Shown piece after piece: positions 24,841 to 34,221 of a stretch of DNA of 64,000 nt (its first letter is position 1; each line of letters starts with the position of its first letter). Both the position numbers and the translations under genes were made by a program. This DNA comes from Lachnospiraceae bacterium (GTDB taxonomy: Bacteria > Bacillota > Clostridia > Lachnospirales > Lachnospiraceae). The stretch lies in assembly GCA_029053015.1 (NCBI GenBank), contig JAIDHX010000016.1, positions 31,066-95,065 of the forward strand, read 5' to 3'. Below the pieces are notes generated by a model. It was not told the DNA's origin and ran no database searches. It saw only the letters and a program-made list of their open reading frames with translations.

Positions 24841-25191
24841 TCACAGTGCCTTCAATTTACTATTGTGCATGTTAATATAAATATCCTGTATTTCCTGTTT
24901 TGCTTTGATATCACTTGAAATTTTGACACAGTCGTCCAATTTTCTGGATAAATCAAGATGGCCTTCGGCTATGCGCTGAATATTCACGCGAATCTCATTT
25001 TCCAGTGTCATATCGGTTTTGGTCACCCTTTGCCGGACTTCCTTCATGTCGCCTTCAAGACTATTTACCCTTTCATCCAGGCTGCTCACCTTCTTGTCAA
25101 GGCCGTTCACCTTCTCATCTAAACGGTTTACCTTTTCATCCAGACTGTTCACTTTTTCCAGAATCAAATCCAGTTTTTTGTTATCTGTCAT
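24841..25191 (-). CDS. Coiled-coil protein of unknown function
   Basis: A 116-aa soluble protein. Residues about 1-60 contain about five near-identical heptads of the type LDEKVNRLDEKVNGLDKKV, then a second helical half. This resembles small coiled-coil proteins of Firmicutes often annotated as hypothetical. It has AGGAGGTGACAGG before the ATG and a clear promoter. Function unknown. Confidence 0.75.
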   Translation of the reverse strand: MTDNKKLDLILEKVNSLDEKVNRLDEKVNGLDKKVSSLDERVNSLEGDMKEVRQRVTKTDMTLENEIRVNIQRIAEGHLDLSRKLDDCVKISSDIKAKQEIQDIYINMHNSKLKAL

Positions 25192-25241
25192 CCTGTCACC
25201 TCCTTCTTTGTGTATATGTTATGTAACTGTGTGTAGATAAG

Positions 25242-25270
25242 AGTATATCATGAATACGATTTAATGTCTA
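25242..25270 (-). promoter_or_regulatory. Promoter of the coiled-coil gene
   Basis: Minus-strand TAGACA (25265-25270), 17-bp spacer, TATACT (25242-25247). Confidence 0.65.
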
Positions 25271-25293
25271 CTATTTTATTATTTTACCGCAAT

Positions 25294-26400
25294 TCATTCG
25301 CCACCGGCTTTGAAATTATATATTGGCTTTATAACCTGCATAATCTCGACGGTATCGCCGATATTGTTTACAATATCATCCATCCCTTTGTAAGCCATCG
25401 GACATTCATCTAAAGTATCCTTATTTACAGATGTTGTATAAATTCCACTCATCTGATTTTTAAATTCTGATACTGTAAAAGATTCTTTTGCTGCCGCTCT
25501 GCTCATCAGGCGTCCTGCACCATGCGGAGCCGACTGATTCCAATCATCATTTCCTTTGCCGACACAGACCAAAGAGCCATCTCTCATATTGATCGGAATC
25601 AGTAATTTTTCGCCTTTCCCTGCAGCTACCGCGCCCTTTCTTAAAATCATGGCATCTGTATCAATATAATTATGAATCGTTGTAAATTGCTCCATAACAT
25701 GAAGCTTCATCCCCTTCACAATTTCATCCATCATTGCCTGTCGGTTCAATTCTGCGTATCTTTGCACAATTTTCATATCATGAATATATTGTTTAAAAAG
25801 CTCTCCCGACACATACGCCAGCTGTTTCGGAATTTGTGTAGAGCCATTTAACGTTCTGTACCCCTGCTCTTGATAGTAACCGGCCACCTCGAGTCCCAAA
25901 TGGCGGCTGCCGGAATGTACCACCACATAAATATTGCCCTCATCATCTTTATTTGCTTCTATAAAATGATTGCCTCCACCCAGTGTGCCCAGACTTTTCT
26001 CTGCTCTTTCAGGATTTATATGCTTATAGCAGTACAAATCATCAAGATTGATTTCTTCAAAATATCTATGGGTCTTCTCCCGCACATGAAATCCGGACGG
26101 AATTTTATCATAAATCAGCTTATCCAGCTTTTGCAGTTCTATATGCTTTTCCTTAATTTTAATGGTTTCCATTCCGCATCCGATATCGACTCCCACTAAA
26201 TTAGGCACAATCTTATCTGTAATTGTCATAGTGGTTCCAATCGTACAGCCAGCGCCTGCATGAATATCCGGCATCAATCTAATCTTACTGCCGGACACAA
26301 ATTCCTGATTCAGCAAAAGAAGCACCTGCGAAATGGATGCTTCGTCTACAACATCTGTAAAAATCTTAGCTTCGTTATACTTTCCTTTTAATTCTATCAT
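25294..26400 (-). CDS. rtcB: RtcB-family RNA ligase
   Basis: Joins RNA 2',3'-cyclic phosphate or 3'-phosphate ends to 5'-OH ends using GTP and manganese. Metal ligands are visible: LMPDIHAGAGCTIG, VGVDIGCGM (Cys), GTLGGGNHFIE and VHSGSRHLG. The guanylylated histidine is in the QSAPHGAGRLMSR stretch. At 368 aa it is shorter than the E. coli enzyme (408) but has all motifs. It stands alone: no archease or RNA cyclase gene is nearby. Its local base composition looks more AT-rich than neighbouring genes, which may mean later acquisition. Confidence 0.9.
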   Translation of the reverse strand: MIELKGKYNEAKIFTDVVDEASISQVLLLLNQEFVSGSKIRLMPDIHAGAGCTIGTTMTITDKIVPNLVGVDIGCGMETIKIKEKHIELQKLDKLIYDKIPSGFHVREKTHRYFEEINLDDLYCYKHINPERAEKSLGTLGGGNHFIEANKDDEGNIYVVVHSGSRHLGLEVAGYYQEQGYRTLNGSTQIPKQLAYVSGELFKQYIHDMKIVQRYAELNRQAMMDEIVKGMKLHVMEQFTTIHNYIDTDAMILRKGAVAAGKGEKLLIPINMRDGSLVCVGKGNDDWNQSAPHGAGRLMSRAAAKESFTVSEFKNQMSGIYTTSVNKDTLDECPMAYKGMDDIVNNIGDTVEIMQVIKPIYNFKAGGE

Positions 26401-26445
26401 GTGTTTTCCTCAAAAATTAGTTATACCTAAAATAAATTGGATAAA

Positions 26446-26486
26446 TAAAAAAATCAAGGAATTGTATTTCACAAATTCCTTGATTC
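26446..26486 (-). terminator. Terminator after rpmF
   Basis: Minus-strand AATCAAGGAATT, 10-nt loop, AATTCCTTGATT, then TTTTT. It separates rpmF from rtcB. Confidence 0.9.
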
Positions 26487-26502
26487 CTCTTTGCCTTTAC
26501 GC

Positions 26503-26682
26503 TTAGTCCATGCTGATGATTTCTTTTTTATTGTAAGAACCACAAGCCTTGCATACTCTGTGAGGCATCATTAATGCGCCGCATTTGCTGCATTTCACTA
26601 ATGTGGGAGCACTCATCTTCCAGTTTGCTCTTCTCTTATCTCTTCTTGACTTAGAAGTTTTATTCTTGGGACAAATAGACAT
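26503..26682 (-). CDS. rpmF: 50S ribosomal protein L32
   Basis: A 59-aa ribosomal protein, MSICPKNKTSKSRRDKRRAN at the start and a zinc-binding CSKC...CKAC pattern (about residues 31-34 and 44-47). AAGGAGG lies within the last codons of yceD, and the start is 2 bp after the yceD stop, so translation is probably coupled. The yceD-rpmF pair is conserved across bacteria. Confidence 0.97.
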   Translation of the reverse strand: MSICPKNKTSKSRRDKRRANWKMSAPTLVKCSKCGALMMPHRVCKACGSYNKKEIISMD

Positions 26683-26684
26683 CG

Positions 26685-27203
26685 TTACACCTCCTTATTT
26701 GCGTTAAAGATATCTTGTAACACCGCCATGCGGGGATCCGGTACAAAGGTATCGCATCCACAATCCCCTTCATTCAGGTCCTTGCCACACTTCTTACAAA
26801 TTCCCTTGCAATCCGGCTTACAAAGTACCTTCTCAGGCTGGTTCATCAAAAGCTCGTTGTATACCAGTGATTCTATGTCCAACTGACAGCCGTTTATCAA
26901 TTCCAAATCACTCTCATCAGAAAGCTCCCCGTCCGTTACTGCCACGATCCTTGTAAAATCCAGTGTAATCTGTACGGGAACTTCCTTCAGGCAGCGGTCG
27001 CAATCCATAAGCTGTGTCAATTCCACATGTCCGCAAAGCTCTGCCTTACCCTCTCCCACGTTGCTGAGATTCAGGTACAGCGGCGTTTTTTCCACGATTG
27101 GGAAACGCCCCATGCGGCTTTCAAATGCAGTCATTTCAACAGCAATCTCTTCCGACCTCGTTTTTCCTTCAGATGTCAATACGTCAGTCAAATTAAGTAA
27201 CAT
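26685..27203 (-). CDS. yceD: YceD-family protein (DUF177)
   Basis: A 172-aa protein, homologue of E. coli YceD, a family linked to 23S rRNA accumulation. It has paired cysteines MDCDRCL (near residue 70) and a C-terminal cluster CKPDCKGICKKCGKDLNEGD typical of Gram-positive members and likely to bind zinc. The start at 27203 has AGGAG 6 nt ahead; the longer in-frame reading upstream covers the promoter and was rejected. Encoded immediately before rpmF. Confidence 0.9.
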   Translation of the reverse strand: MLLNLTDVLTSEGKTRSEEIAVEMTAFESRMGRFPIVEKTPLYLNLSNVGEGKAELCGHVELTQLMDCDRCLKEVPVQITLDFTRIVAVTDGELSDESDLELINGCQLDIESLVYNELLMNQPEKVLCKPDCKGICKKCGKDLNEGDCGCDTFVPDPRMAVLQDIFNANKEV

Positions 27204-27255
27204 AGCCTGCTCCTGGCGAAAGCATCTACACGCTTTCGTTTTCACACACTGATTT

Positions 27256-27284
27256 ATTATACCCATGCCAGCCGACTTTGTCAA
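27256..27284 (-). promoter_or_regulatory. yceD-rpmF promoter
   Basis: Near-consensus minus-strand TTGACA (27279-27284), 17-bp spacer, TATAAT (27256-27261). The -35 is one arm of an inverted repeat TGTCAA / TTGACA spanning 27279-27298. Confidence 0.85.
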
Positions 27285-27307
27285 CTCTTAAATTGACACT
27301 CTTACAT

Positions 27308-28078
27308 TTATTTTATAGCCGCCTTCATAGAGCTCACGTAACGGTATAGTTCTTCCTCCGCATTTGCACCGTTTTTTTCTATCAGTTTTACAATGGCGCT
27401 TCCCACAATGACGCCATCTGCATAGCCCGCCATTTCTGCCGCCTGCTCGGGTGTACTGATTCCAAAGCCAATGGCACAGGGCGTATCCGTCACTGCCCTG
27501 ATTTCCTTTACCATACCGGCTATATCTGTTGTGATTTTGCTGCGCACGCCGGTCACGCCCATGGAGGACACGACATAAATAAAACCTTTCGCTTCTTTTG
27601 CTATCATCCGTATCCGCTCCTTCGAGGTAGGCGCAATCAGGGAAACCACATCAACGCCAAAACGTGCCGCAACCTCTTCCGCTTCTCCTTTTTCTTCAAA
27701 AGGAAGGTCCGGGACAATGATACCGTCTACACCCAGGCTTTGACAGCGGGAAAAAAACGCCTCATATCCATAGTGGAAAACCGGATTTAAATAGGTCATC
27801 AGCGCCAGCGGCACCTGCGACTTTTTTCTGACCTCTTCCACAATCTGAAATACGCCTTCCGTCGTCATGCCGCCCTTTAAGGCGCGCAGGCTTGCCTCTT
27901 GAATTACCACGCCCTCCGCGGTGGGGTCTGAAAAGGGTATGCCGATTTCAATCAAATCCGCCCCCGCCTTTTCCATTTCCAAAATATAGTTTACCGTACA
28001 TTCTGCAGTCGGGTCTCCCGCCGTCAAAAACGCAATAAATGCCTTGCCGTTCGCAAATGCTTCCGTGATTTTACTCAT
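27308..28078 (-). CDS. trpA: Tryptophan synthase alpha subunit
   Basis: Splits indole-3-glycerol phosphate to indole, which passes to TrpB. The catalytic Glu and Asp lie in [15 protein letters not shown], with [11 protein letters not shown] and a [12 protein letters not shown] phosphate loop. At 256 aa it is normal. Last gene of the trp operon, overlapping trpB by 8 nt. Confidence 0.98.
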   Translation of the reverse strand: MSKITEAFANGKAFIAFLTAGDPTAECTVNYILEMEKAGADLIEIGIPFSDPTAEGVVIQEASLRALKGGMTTEGVFQIVEEVRKKSQVPLALMTYLNPVFHYGYEAFFSRCQSLGVDGIIVPDLPFEEKGEAEEVAARFGVDVVSLIAPTSKERIRMIAKEAKGFIYVVSSMGVTGVRSKITTDIAGMVKEIRAVTDTPCAIGFGISTPEQAAEMAGYADGVIVGSAIVKLIEKNGANAEEELYRYVSSMKAAIK

Positions 28079-29258
28079 GAATATTCCTCCCTCTGTATCT
28101 TGCTATCGCCGCGACATCCTTATCTCCCCTGCCGGAAATATTGACGATAATAATGTCATCTTTGTCCATACTGCCCGCTATTTTCTGCACATGCGCTATG
28201 GCGTGGGCACTCTCGATGGCACAGATGATGCCCTCCGTCCTTGCCATATATTCAAATGCCGCAACCGCCTCATCGTCCGTCACCGGCACATATTCTGCCC
28301 TGCCCGTATCATGCAGGTAAGCGTGCTCCGGACCGATACCCGGATAGTCAAGTCCCGCCGAGATAGAATAAACCGGTGCAATCTGTCCGAATTCGTCTTG
28401 ACAGAAATAGGATTTCATGCCGTGGAAAATACCGACGCTTCCGGTTGCAATGGTTGCCGCCGTAAGTGCAGAGTCCACGCCCTTACCTGCCGCCTCACAG
28501 CCGATAAGCCTCACCTCTTTATCCTCAATGAAATTGTAAAAAGCGCCCATGGCATTGCTGCCGCCGCCCACACATGCCACCACTGCGGACGGCAGTTTTC
28601 CTTCTTTTTCCAGTATCTGTGCCCTTGCCTCCCGCGAAATCACACTCTGAAAATCCCGCACAATCATGGGGAATGGGTGCGGGCCCATGACAGAACCCAG
28701 CACATACAGCGTATCGTCCACGCGGGACGCCCACTCGCGCATGGTTTCATTGACCGCATCCTTCAAGGTTCTTGTACCGCTTTTTACCGGATGCACCTTT
28801 GCGCCCAAAAGCTCCATACGGTACACATTGAGCGCCTGCCGCTCGGTATCTTCCTCACCCATAAAGATTTCACACTCCATGCCAAAGAGCGCCGCTGCCG
28901 TCGCCGTAGCAACGCCGTGCTGTCCCGCTCCCGTCTCCGCTATCAATCTGGTTTTTCCCATTTTTTTAGCCAGAAGAGCCTGCCCCAGCACATTGTTGAT
29001 TTTATGGGAGCCTGTATGGTTTAAATCCTCGCGTTTCAAATAGATTTTTGCGCCGCCCAAATCCTTTGTCATCTTCTCTGCGTAGTAAAGAAGGGACGGA
29101 CGTCCTGCATACTCCTTAAAAAGCGTATCCAGCTCTTCCAGGAAATCCTTGTCCTTTTTATAAAATTCATAGCTTTCTTCCAGATGAATCAACTCATTCA
29201 TCAAGGTTTCGGGGATATACTGTCCCCCATAATTTCCATATCTTCCTCTGCTTATCAT
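28071..29258 (-). CDS. trpB: Tryptophan synthase beta subunit
   Basis: Joins indole to serine to make tryptophan. The pyridoxal-phosphate lysine is in [13 protein letters not shown], and the phosphate-binding loop is [10 protein letters not shown]. It begins with [15 protein letters not shown], typical of TrpB1. Length 395 aa. It lies 15 bp after trpF and overlaps trpA. Confidence 0.98.
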   Translation of the reverse strand: MISRGRYGNYGGQYIPETLMNELIHLEESYEFYKKDKDFLEELDTLFKEYAGRPSLLYYAEKMTKDLGGAKIYLKREDLNHTGSHKINNVLGQALLAKKMGKTRLIAETGAGQHGVATATAAALFGMECEIFMGEEDTERQALNVYRMELLGAKVHPVKSGTRTLKDAVNETMREWASRVDDTLYVLGSVMGPHPFPMIVRDFQSVISREARAQILEKEGKLPSAVVACVGGGSNAMGAFYNFIEDKEVRLIGCEAAGKGVDSALTAATIATGSVGIFHGMKSYFCQDEFGQIAPVYSISAGLDYPGIGPEHAYLHDTGRAEYVPVTDDEAVAAFEYMARTEGIICAIESAHAIAHVQKIAGSMDKDDIIIVNISGRGDKDVAAIARYRGRNIHE

Positions 29259-29273
29259 ATTTTCTTTCCTTTC

Positions 29274-29876
29274 TTATCTGTTTCCTGCTCTTACCTGCTG
29301 CACAAACCGGCACATTTTCTCCCTGTCCTTTACGCCGTCCGTTTCCACGCCGCTGCTGACGTCGATTCCGGCAAGAAAAAGATTCCTCTTTATACTTTCT
29401 AATTTTTCCACTGTCATGCCGCCCGCAAGGAAAAAGGGCCTGTCAAAACCGGACAGATAATCCCATAGAAAGACGCGTCCCTCTCCCCTGCCGCCGTCAA
29501 ATAACATCATATCCGCCTGTGAAGAGCGCCATCGCTCCACATCAGCGGCGCTTTTTACCACGACAGCCTTCCAAACCGGTTTCCCTGATTTTTCCTTAAG
29601 CCACCGGATTTCCTCCTCCGTCTCCGCCCCATGAAGCTGTGCAACGTCAATGACACCGTCTAAAAGCAAACGAAGGATTTTATCCGGCGATTCGTCCACA
29701 AATACGCCAACCGCCTGTATGCGGGAATTCAGTTTTTTCTTTAGCTGCGCTGCCAGTTCCTCACTTACATACCGCCTGCTTTTTTCCCAGAACACAAAGC
29801 CCGCGAAGTCCGGCTGCGCCTCATTTGCATATGCTATATCCTGCTGCCTGCAAAGCCCGCAAATCTTAACCAGCAT
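29274..29876 (-). CDS. trpF: Phosphoribosylanthranilate isomerase
   Basis: Third enzyme of tryptophan synthesis, TIM barrel of 200 aa. It begins [17 protein letters not shown], with the catalytic Cys at residue 5 or so, and has VAQLHGAETEEEI and FLAGGMTVEKL near the phosphate site. The start overlaps the end of trpC by 11 nt. Confidence 0.96.
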   Translation of the reverse strand: MLVKICGLCRQQDIAYANEAQPDFAGFVFWEKSRRYVSEELAAQLKKKLNSRIQAVGVFVDESPDKILRLLLDGVIDVAQLHGAETEEEIRWLKEKSGKPVWKAVVVKSAADVERWRSSQADMMLFDGGRGEGRVFLWDYLSGFDRPFFLAGGMTVEKLESIKRNLFLAGIDVSSGVETDGVKDREKMCRFVQQVRAGNR

Positions 29877-30666
29877 TGTCTTTTCCTTTCCTCATCTGCG
29901 CAAGTGTCTCCTGCACGTTTCCGCTTCTCATCAGCGTCTCTCCTATCAGGACGGCATCCGTCCCGTTTTCCATAAGCACCTGCACATCCTGCGGTGTTTT
30001 AATCCCACTCTCCGAGACAAATATGATATCCTCCGGCACCATTTTCCGCAGCCTTACGGAATTTTCAATATCCACCGAAAAATCCTTTAAGTTTCTGTTA
30101 TTTACCCCGATAATGGAAGCCTTGCAGGCAAGCGCCCTTTCCACCTCCATGCCGTCATGCGCCTCCACAAGCGCCGACATGCCAAGGCTTTTCGCAAGCT
30201 GTACATACGCCGCAAGCTGTGCGTCCGTCAGAATGGCGCAGATTAAAAGCACTGCATCCGCCCCTAACACCTTTGCCTCATATATCATATATTCATCTAC
30301 CGTAAAATCCTTCCGCAGAATCGGCAGCCCGCTGTGCTCCCTGATTTCTCTTAAGTAATCATTACTTCCCTTAAAATAGTACGGTTCCGTCAGCACCGAA
30401 AGTGCATCTGCCCCCGCCCTTTCATAAGTTTCCGCAATTTGGACATAAGGAAAATCCTCTGCGATAATGCCCTTTGAGGGAGACGCCTTTTTCACCTCGC
30501 AGATAAAAGAAAGACCTTTCTTTTTCAGTGCCGTTGCAAATGGGAAATCTGCGTTTCCCCCGCAGTTTTCTGCTCTTTTTTTCATCTCGGCAGGCGTTAT
30601 CTCCTTTTTTGCTTCTGCAACCCGCTGCACTGTCCTTTCTGCGATTTCCTGCAAAATATTTAACAT
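29866..30666 (-). CDS. trpC: Indole-3-glycerol phosphate synthase
   Basis: Closes the indole ring from the TrpF product. At 266 aa it contains [30 protein letters not shown] and VSESGI, matching catalytic Lys and Glu positions of the family. It is separate from trpF, not fused as in E. coli. It overlaps trpD by 7 nt. Confidence 0.97.
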   Translation of the reverse strand: MLNILQEIAERTVQRVAEAKKEITPAEMKKRAENCGGNADFPFATALKKKGLSFICEVKKASPSKGIIAEDFPYVQIAETYERAGADALSVLTEPYYFKGSNDYLREIREHSGLPILRKDFTVDEYMIYEAKVLGADAVLLICAILTDAQLAAYVQLAKSLGMSALVEAHDGMEVERALACKASIIGVNNRNLKDFSVDIENSVRLRKMVPEDIIFVSESGIKTPQDVQVLMENGTDAVLIGETLMRSGNVQETLAQMRKGKDNAG

Positions 30667-31685
30667 ACCTGCTTCTCCTCTTCATGGGAAAGACGGATAA
30701 ACGCCTCAAGCTGTTTTTCTGCCTTTCCACTGTCTATCATTTCCTCCGCAAGACGAATACCGCCTGCTATATCCGCTGCCTTACCCGCAATGTAGAGGGC
30801 GGCGCCTGCGTTCATCACGACTGCATCGCGTCTGGCTCCCTTTTTCCCCTGTAGAATTTGTCTTGTAATGGCTGCATTTTCCTCAGGAGTACCACCCGTC
30901 AACGCTTCCTTTTCACAACGCGCAAATCCAAACTGTTCCGGTGTGATTTCATAAGAGCGCAGCTGCCCGTCCGCAATTTCACACACAGTTGTCGGCGCGC
31001 TTAACGAAATTTCATCCAGCTTATCCTGTCCGTAGACCACCATGCCTCTCTTTACGCCAAGATTCATAAGCACCTTCGCCATATCAGGCACCAATGCCGC
31101 GTCATACACGCCCATAAGCTGCAAGGAAGCCCTCGCCGGATTCGTCAACGGCCCCAATATATTGAATACGGTCCGGATACCCAGTTCTTTCCTGATTGGA
31201 CCCACATATTTCATGGCGCCGTGATATCCTTGTGCAAACAAAAAGCAGATTCCGATTTCACGCAAAATCTCAGCGCTTCTTTCCGGTGAAATCATAATGT
31301 TTACACCCAAAGCCTCCAGCACGTCTGCCGCTCCTGATTTAGAGCTTGCCGCACGGTTTCCGTGCTTTGCCACAGGAACGCCTGCTGCCGATACCACCAA
31401 CGCCGCTGTCGTGGAAATATTAAAGGAATTGGAGCCGTCCCCACCGGTTCCCACAATCTCCAGCGCTTCTCCCTCATAAGGCAGCTTTGTGGCATGGTTT
31501 CTCATCTCTTCCGCGGAACCGGTAATCTCCTCAATGGTTTCTCCCTTCATGGACAATTCGCTTAAGTATGCCGCTTTCTGAACGTCAGTTGCTTCGCCGC
31601 TCATAATTTCGTTCATCACCGTTTTTGCTATTTCATATCCGATATCTTCTTTCTTTGCCAGTTTGATAATTGCCTCCTGAATCAT
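30660..31685 (-). CDS. trpD: Anthranilate phosphoribosyltransferase
   Basis: Transfers ribose phosphate from PRPP to anthranilate. It has the loop [14 protein letters not shown] that binds pyrophosphate, and [21 protein letters not shown]. Length 341 aa is normal. It is a stand-alone protein beside a separate trpG. Confidence 0.98.
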   Translation of the reverse strand: MIQEAIIKLAKKEDIGYEIAKTVMNEIMSGEATDVQKAAYLSELSMKGETIEEITGSAEEMRNHATKLPYEGEALEIVGTGGDGSNSFNISTTAALVVSAAGVPVAKHGNRAASSKSGAADVLEALGVNIMISPERSAEILREIGICFLFAQGYHGAMKYVGPIRKELGIRTVFNILGPLTNPARASLQLMGVYDAALVPDMAKVLMNLGVKRGMVVYGQDKLDEISLSAPTTVCEIADGQLRSYEITPEQFGFARCEKEALTGGTPEENAAITRQILQGKKGARRDAVVMNAGAALYIAGKAADIAGGIRLAEEMIDSGKAEKQLEAFIRLSHEEEKQVC

Positions 31686-31705
31686 TTTTCTATTCCTCCC
31701 ACATT

Positions 31706-32272
31706 CTAAATTTTAAGAAAATTTTCTATGATCTGTTTTCCCTGCGGCGTCAGCACGGATTCCGGATGGAACTGCACGCCAAACACCGGATATTCCCTGT
31801 GTTCTACCGCCATCACCTCACCGTCCGCCGTCCGCGCCGTTACCCGCAGACAGTCCGGCAGCGTGCGCTCTTCAGCCGCCAGCGAGTGATACCTTGCCAC
31901 CAAAAAGCTGCTTGCCATTCCGGCAAAAAGCCGGCTGTCCGCCTCCGTAAACACCTCGGACTGCTTGCCGTGCATCAGGTTCTTCGCGTATGTGATTTGT
32001 GCGCCATACACCTGACAGATTGCCTGATGTCCCAGACAGATTCCCAATATTTTTACCCTGCCGGCAAGCCGGCTTACCACATCACAGCATACGCCTGCCG
32101 CCTCCGGTCTTCCGGGTCCCGGCGAAAGCACAATTGCATCCGGCTTTTCCCGTTCTATCTCCTCCACCGTCATTTCATCATTTCGAATCACCTTGATATC
32201 CGGCTCAACGCTTCCGATAAGCTGATATACGTTATAGGCAAAACTGTCATAATTGTCTATCAGTAAAATCAT
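31706..32272 (-). CDS. trpG: Anthranilate synthase glutamine amidotransferase subunit
   Basis: Supplies ammonia from glutamine to TrpE. The catalytic Cys is in [12 protein letters not shown] (about residue 79), and the His-Glu pair is in [11 protein letters not shown]. Length 188 aa. Located one base from the trpE stop, which supports coupled translation. It may also serve folate synthesis as PabA if no other copy exists. Confidence 0.96.
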   Translation of the reverse strand: MILLIDNYDSFAYNVYQLIGSVEPDIKVIRNDEMTVEEIEREKPDAIVLSPGPGRPEAAGVCCDVVSRLAGRVKILGICLGHQAICQVYGAQITYAKNLMHGKQSEVFTEADSRLFAGMASSFLVARYHSLAAEERTLPDCLRVTARTADGEVMAVEHREYPVFGVQFHPESVLTPQGKQIIENFLKI

Positions 32273-32273
32273 G

Positions 32274-33770
32274 TCAAATCCCTCCCTTTGCCGTCTCCGC
32301 GGCGCCTACCACTGCCGCCGCCTTCTGGATACATTCCCTGTATTCCTTTAGAGGCACACTGTCCGCCACAATCCCTGCTCCGGCACGCACATACACCTTT
32401 CCGTTTTTTGAAAAAGCCAGCCGGATTGCAATGCAGGTATCCATGCCTCCCGTAAAGGAAAGATAGCCGATGGCGCCGCCATAAATCCCTCTCTTGTTAT
32501 CTTCCAGTTCGTTGATAATCTCACAGGCACGGATTTTCGGCGCACCGGAAAGAGTTCCCGCCGGCAGCACTGCTTCCACGGCGTCCAGACCATCCTTGTC
32601 TTTGCGGATTTTCCCTGATACGGTAGAGCCAATATGCATGACATGGGAAAACCTGTGTATGCTCATGTACTTTTCTACCTGTACCGACCCGATTTCACTT
32701 ATTTTTCCCAAATCATTTCTTCCCAAATCTACCAGCATATTGTGCTCTGCAAGCTCCTTCTCGTCCTGCAGAAGTTCCGCTTCAAGCTGCTCATCCTCTT
32801 CTCTGTCCTTCCCCCGCCTTCGGGTACCGGCCAGCGGAAAGGTGTACAGCTTTTCTCCTTCCAGCTTCACCAGTGTTTCCGGGCTCGCTCCGGCAATCTC
32901 GCCGTCTGCGCCGGAAAAGTAGAACATGTAGGGTGAGGGGTTCTGTGTCCGCAAGACCCGATACACATCCAGCAGGCTTCCTTCCATTTCTGCCTCCAGC
33001 CTGTTGGAAAGCACCACCTGAAAGATATCGCCCTCCCTGATATAATGCTTTGCCTTTTCCACCATACTGCAGTATTCTTCTTCCGTAAACAACGGGCTGA
33101 ACGGCGATGTCAGGGCAAATCCCTCTTCTTCCTTCTTTTCCCCAAAAAGCACCAGTTTTTTAAGCTCCGCAAGGTCATTTTTCACCTTATCGTAATCCGT
33201 CTGTACCTGTGCTGCGTCTACATTCTGTATCAGCAGGATTTTCTGCCGGTAATTGTCAAAACAGATTAGTTTGTCAAACAACATCAGGTTTATGTCCGCA
33301 AACTGCTCGGAATCCTTCGCGTCCAAATCAAGCGCCGGTTCACTGTACTTGATAAAATCGTAGGAAAAATAACCGACAAGACCGCCGCTGAAAGCGGGAA
33401 GGCCCTCTATATAAGGGCTTTTGTATGTCTGAATCAATTCCCTCACACATTTTGCCGGATTGTCATACAGTATCCGCTTCTCTCCCTTTTTCGTTATCAG
33501 CACCTTTCCGTCCCTGCATGTAATTTCCAGCTTCGGATCAAATCCCAGAAAGGTGTATCTTCCAAAGTGCCTGTTATCCTCCGCACTCTCTAAGAGAAAA
33601 ACATGGCTGCTCACTTTTTTTAATCTTCTTAACACCTCTATCGGTGTCGCGGCATCCGCGTAAACTTCCGTCCAAAGAGGAATGATATTGTACTGCCCGC
33701 CCTCAATCAGTGTGTCAATCATTTCCTTTGCCGGAAAAATTTCCATTTTATCTGTTTCCATCTGTTTCAC
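32274..33770 (-). CDS. trpE: Anthranilate synthase component I
   Basis: Makes anthranilate from chorismate with TrpG. The C-terminal chorismate-binding part has IREGDIFQVVLSNR, PLAGTRRRGKD, LVDLGRNDLGKIS and a GGAIGYLSFTGGMDTCIAIR ending. The chosen start is GTG at 33770, giving 498 aa, because GGGAGG lies 6 nt ahead; the upstream ATG at 33806 has no such site. First gene of the trp operon, behind a T-box leader. Confidence 0.95.
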   Translation of the reverse strand: MKQMETDKMEIFPAKEMIDTLIEGGQYNIIPLWTEVYADAATPIEVLRRLKKVSSHVFLLESAEDNRHFGRYTFLGFDPKLEITCRDGKVLITKKGEKRILYDNPAKCVRELIQTYKSPYIEGLPAFSGGLVGYFSYDFIKYSEPALDLDAKDSEQFADINLMLFDKLICFDNYRQKILLIQNVDAAQVQTDYDKVKNDLAELKKLVLFGEKKEEEGFALTSPFSPLFTEEEYCSMVEKAKHYIREGDIFQVVLSNRLEAEMEGSLLDVYRVLRTQNPSPYMFYFSGADGEIAGASPETLVKLEGEKLYTFPLAGTRRRGKDREEDEQLEAELLQDEKELAEHNMLVDLGRNDLGKISEIGSVQVEKYMSIHRFSHVMHIGSTVSGKIRKDKDGLDAVEAVLPAGTLSGAPKIRACEIINELEDNKRGIYGGAIGYLSFTGGMDTCIAIRLAFSKNGKVYVRAGAGIVADSVPLKEYRECIQKAAAVVGAAETAKGGI

Positions 33771-33849
33771 TCTGCGCCTCCCGTCCTGCCTGTCTTGTGT
33801 TTGCACTTGCCGGTTTGCCTTAGAGGCTTGGAACCGCTATGCTGACAGG

Positions 33850-34152
33850 CACAAAAAAAATCCCTGACAGATATCATCTATCTGTCAAGGACGAGTTAAC
33901 AATTCACCCGTGGTGCCACCTTGCTTCACCCACATGCCATAGCATGTGAATGCACTTTTCAGGATACCAACATATCCCTGGCAACTAACGTATGCCTTAC
34001 GTCACAGCTACTTAGAACTACTTCTGTTCACCATGCCCTCCGTGGTCCATTTAACAGCCTGCGTTCTGTCCGGTTCTCAGCCTTCCGGTCTCTCTGTAAG
34101 TGCACGTTCTGTTTTTATCTCCACATCATCGGTTTCTTTACCACTATTTATT
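33850..34152 (-). promoter_or_regulatory. Trp-specific T-box riboswitch leader
   Basis: The untranslated leader of trpE carries a complete T-box. On the minus strand the stem I apex has CAGAGAGACCGG and GGCTGAGAACCGG; the specifier codon is TGG (34047-34049) in the usual setting TTAAA-TGG-ACC; the antiterminator T-box AAGGTGGCACCACGGG is at 33907-33922; the terminator follows. Uncharged tRNA-Trp would pair with TGG and the T-box and allow transcription of trpEGDCFBA. This accounts for the 451-bp gap between trpE and the next gene. Confidence 0.93.
33853..33891 (-). terminator. T-box regulated terminator before trpE
   Basis: Minus-strand TCCTTGACAGATA, short loop, TATCTGTCAGGGA, then eight T. 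It is the off-state structure of the T-box leader. Confidence 0.93.
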
Positions 34153-34159
34153 TTTTATC

Positions 34160-34188
34160 ATATTACTACCATTGCAATTGTGTGTCAA
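34160..34188 (-). promoter_or_regulatory. trp operon promoter
   Basis: Minus-strand TTGACA (34183-34188), 17-bp spacer, TAATAT (34160-34165), just ahead of the T-box leader. Confidence 0.85.
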
Positions 34189-34221
34189 TATTTTTTTACA
34201 AAATGTGATAACTGCTGACTT

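Noticed and set aside
28044..29024. A 326-codon plus-strand frame across trpB
   Set aside because: It lies opposite trpB and the end of trpA and is rich in Cys, His and Arg, as usual for antisense frames of Lachnospiraceae genes.
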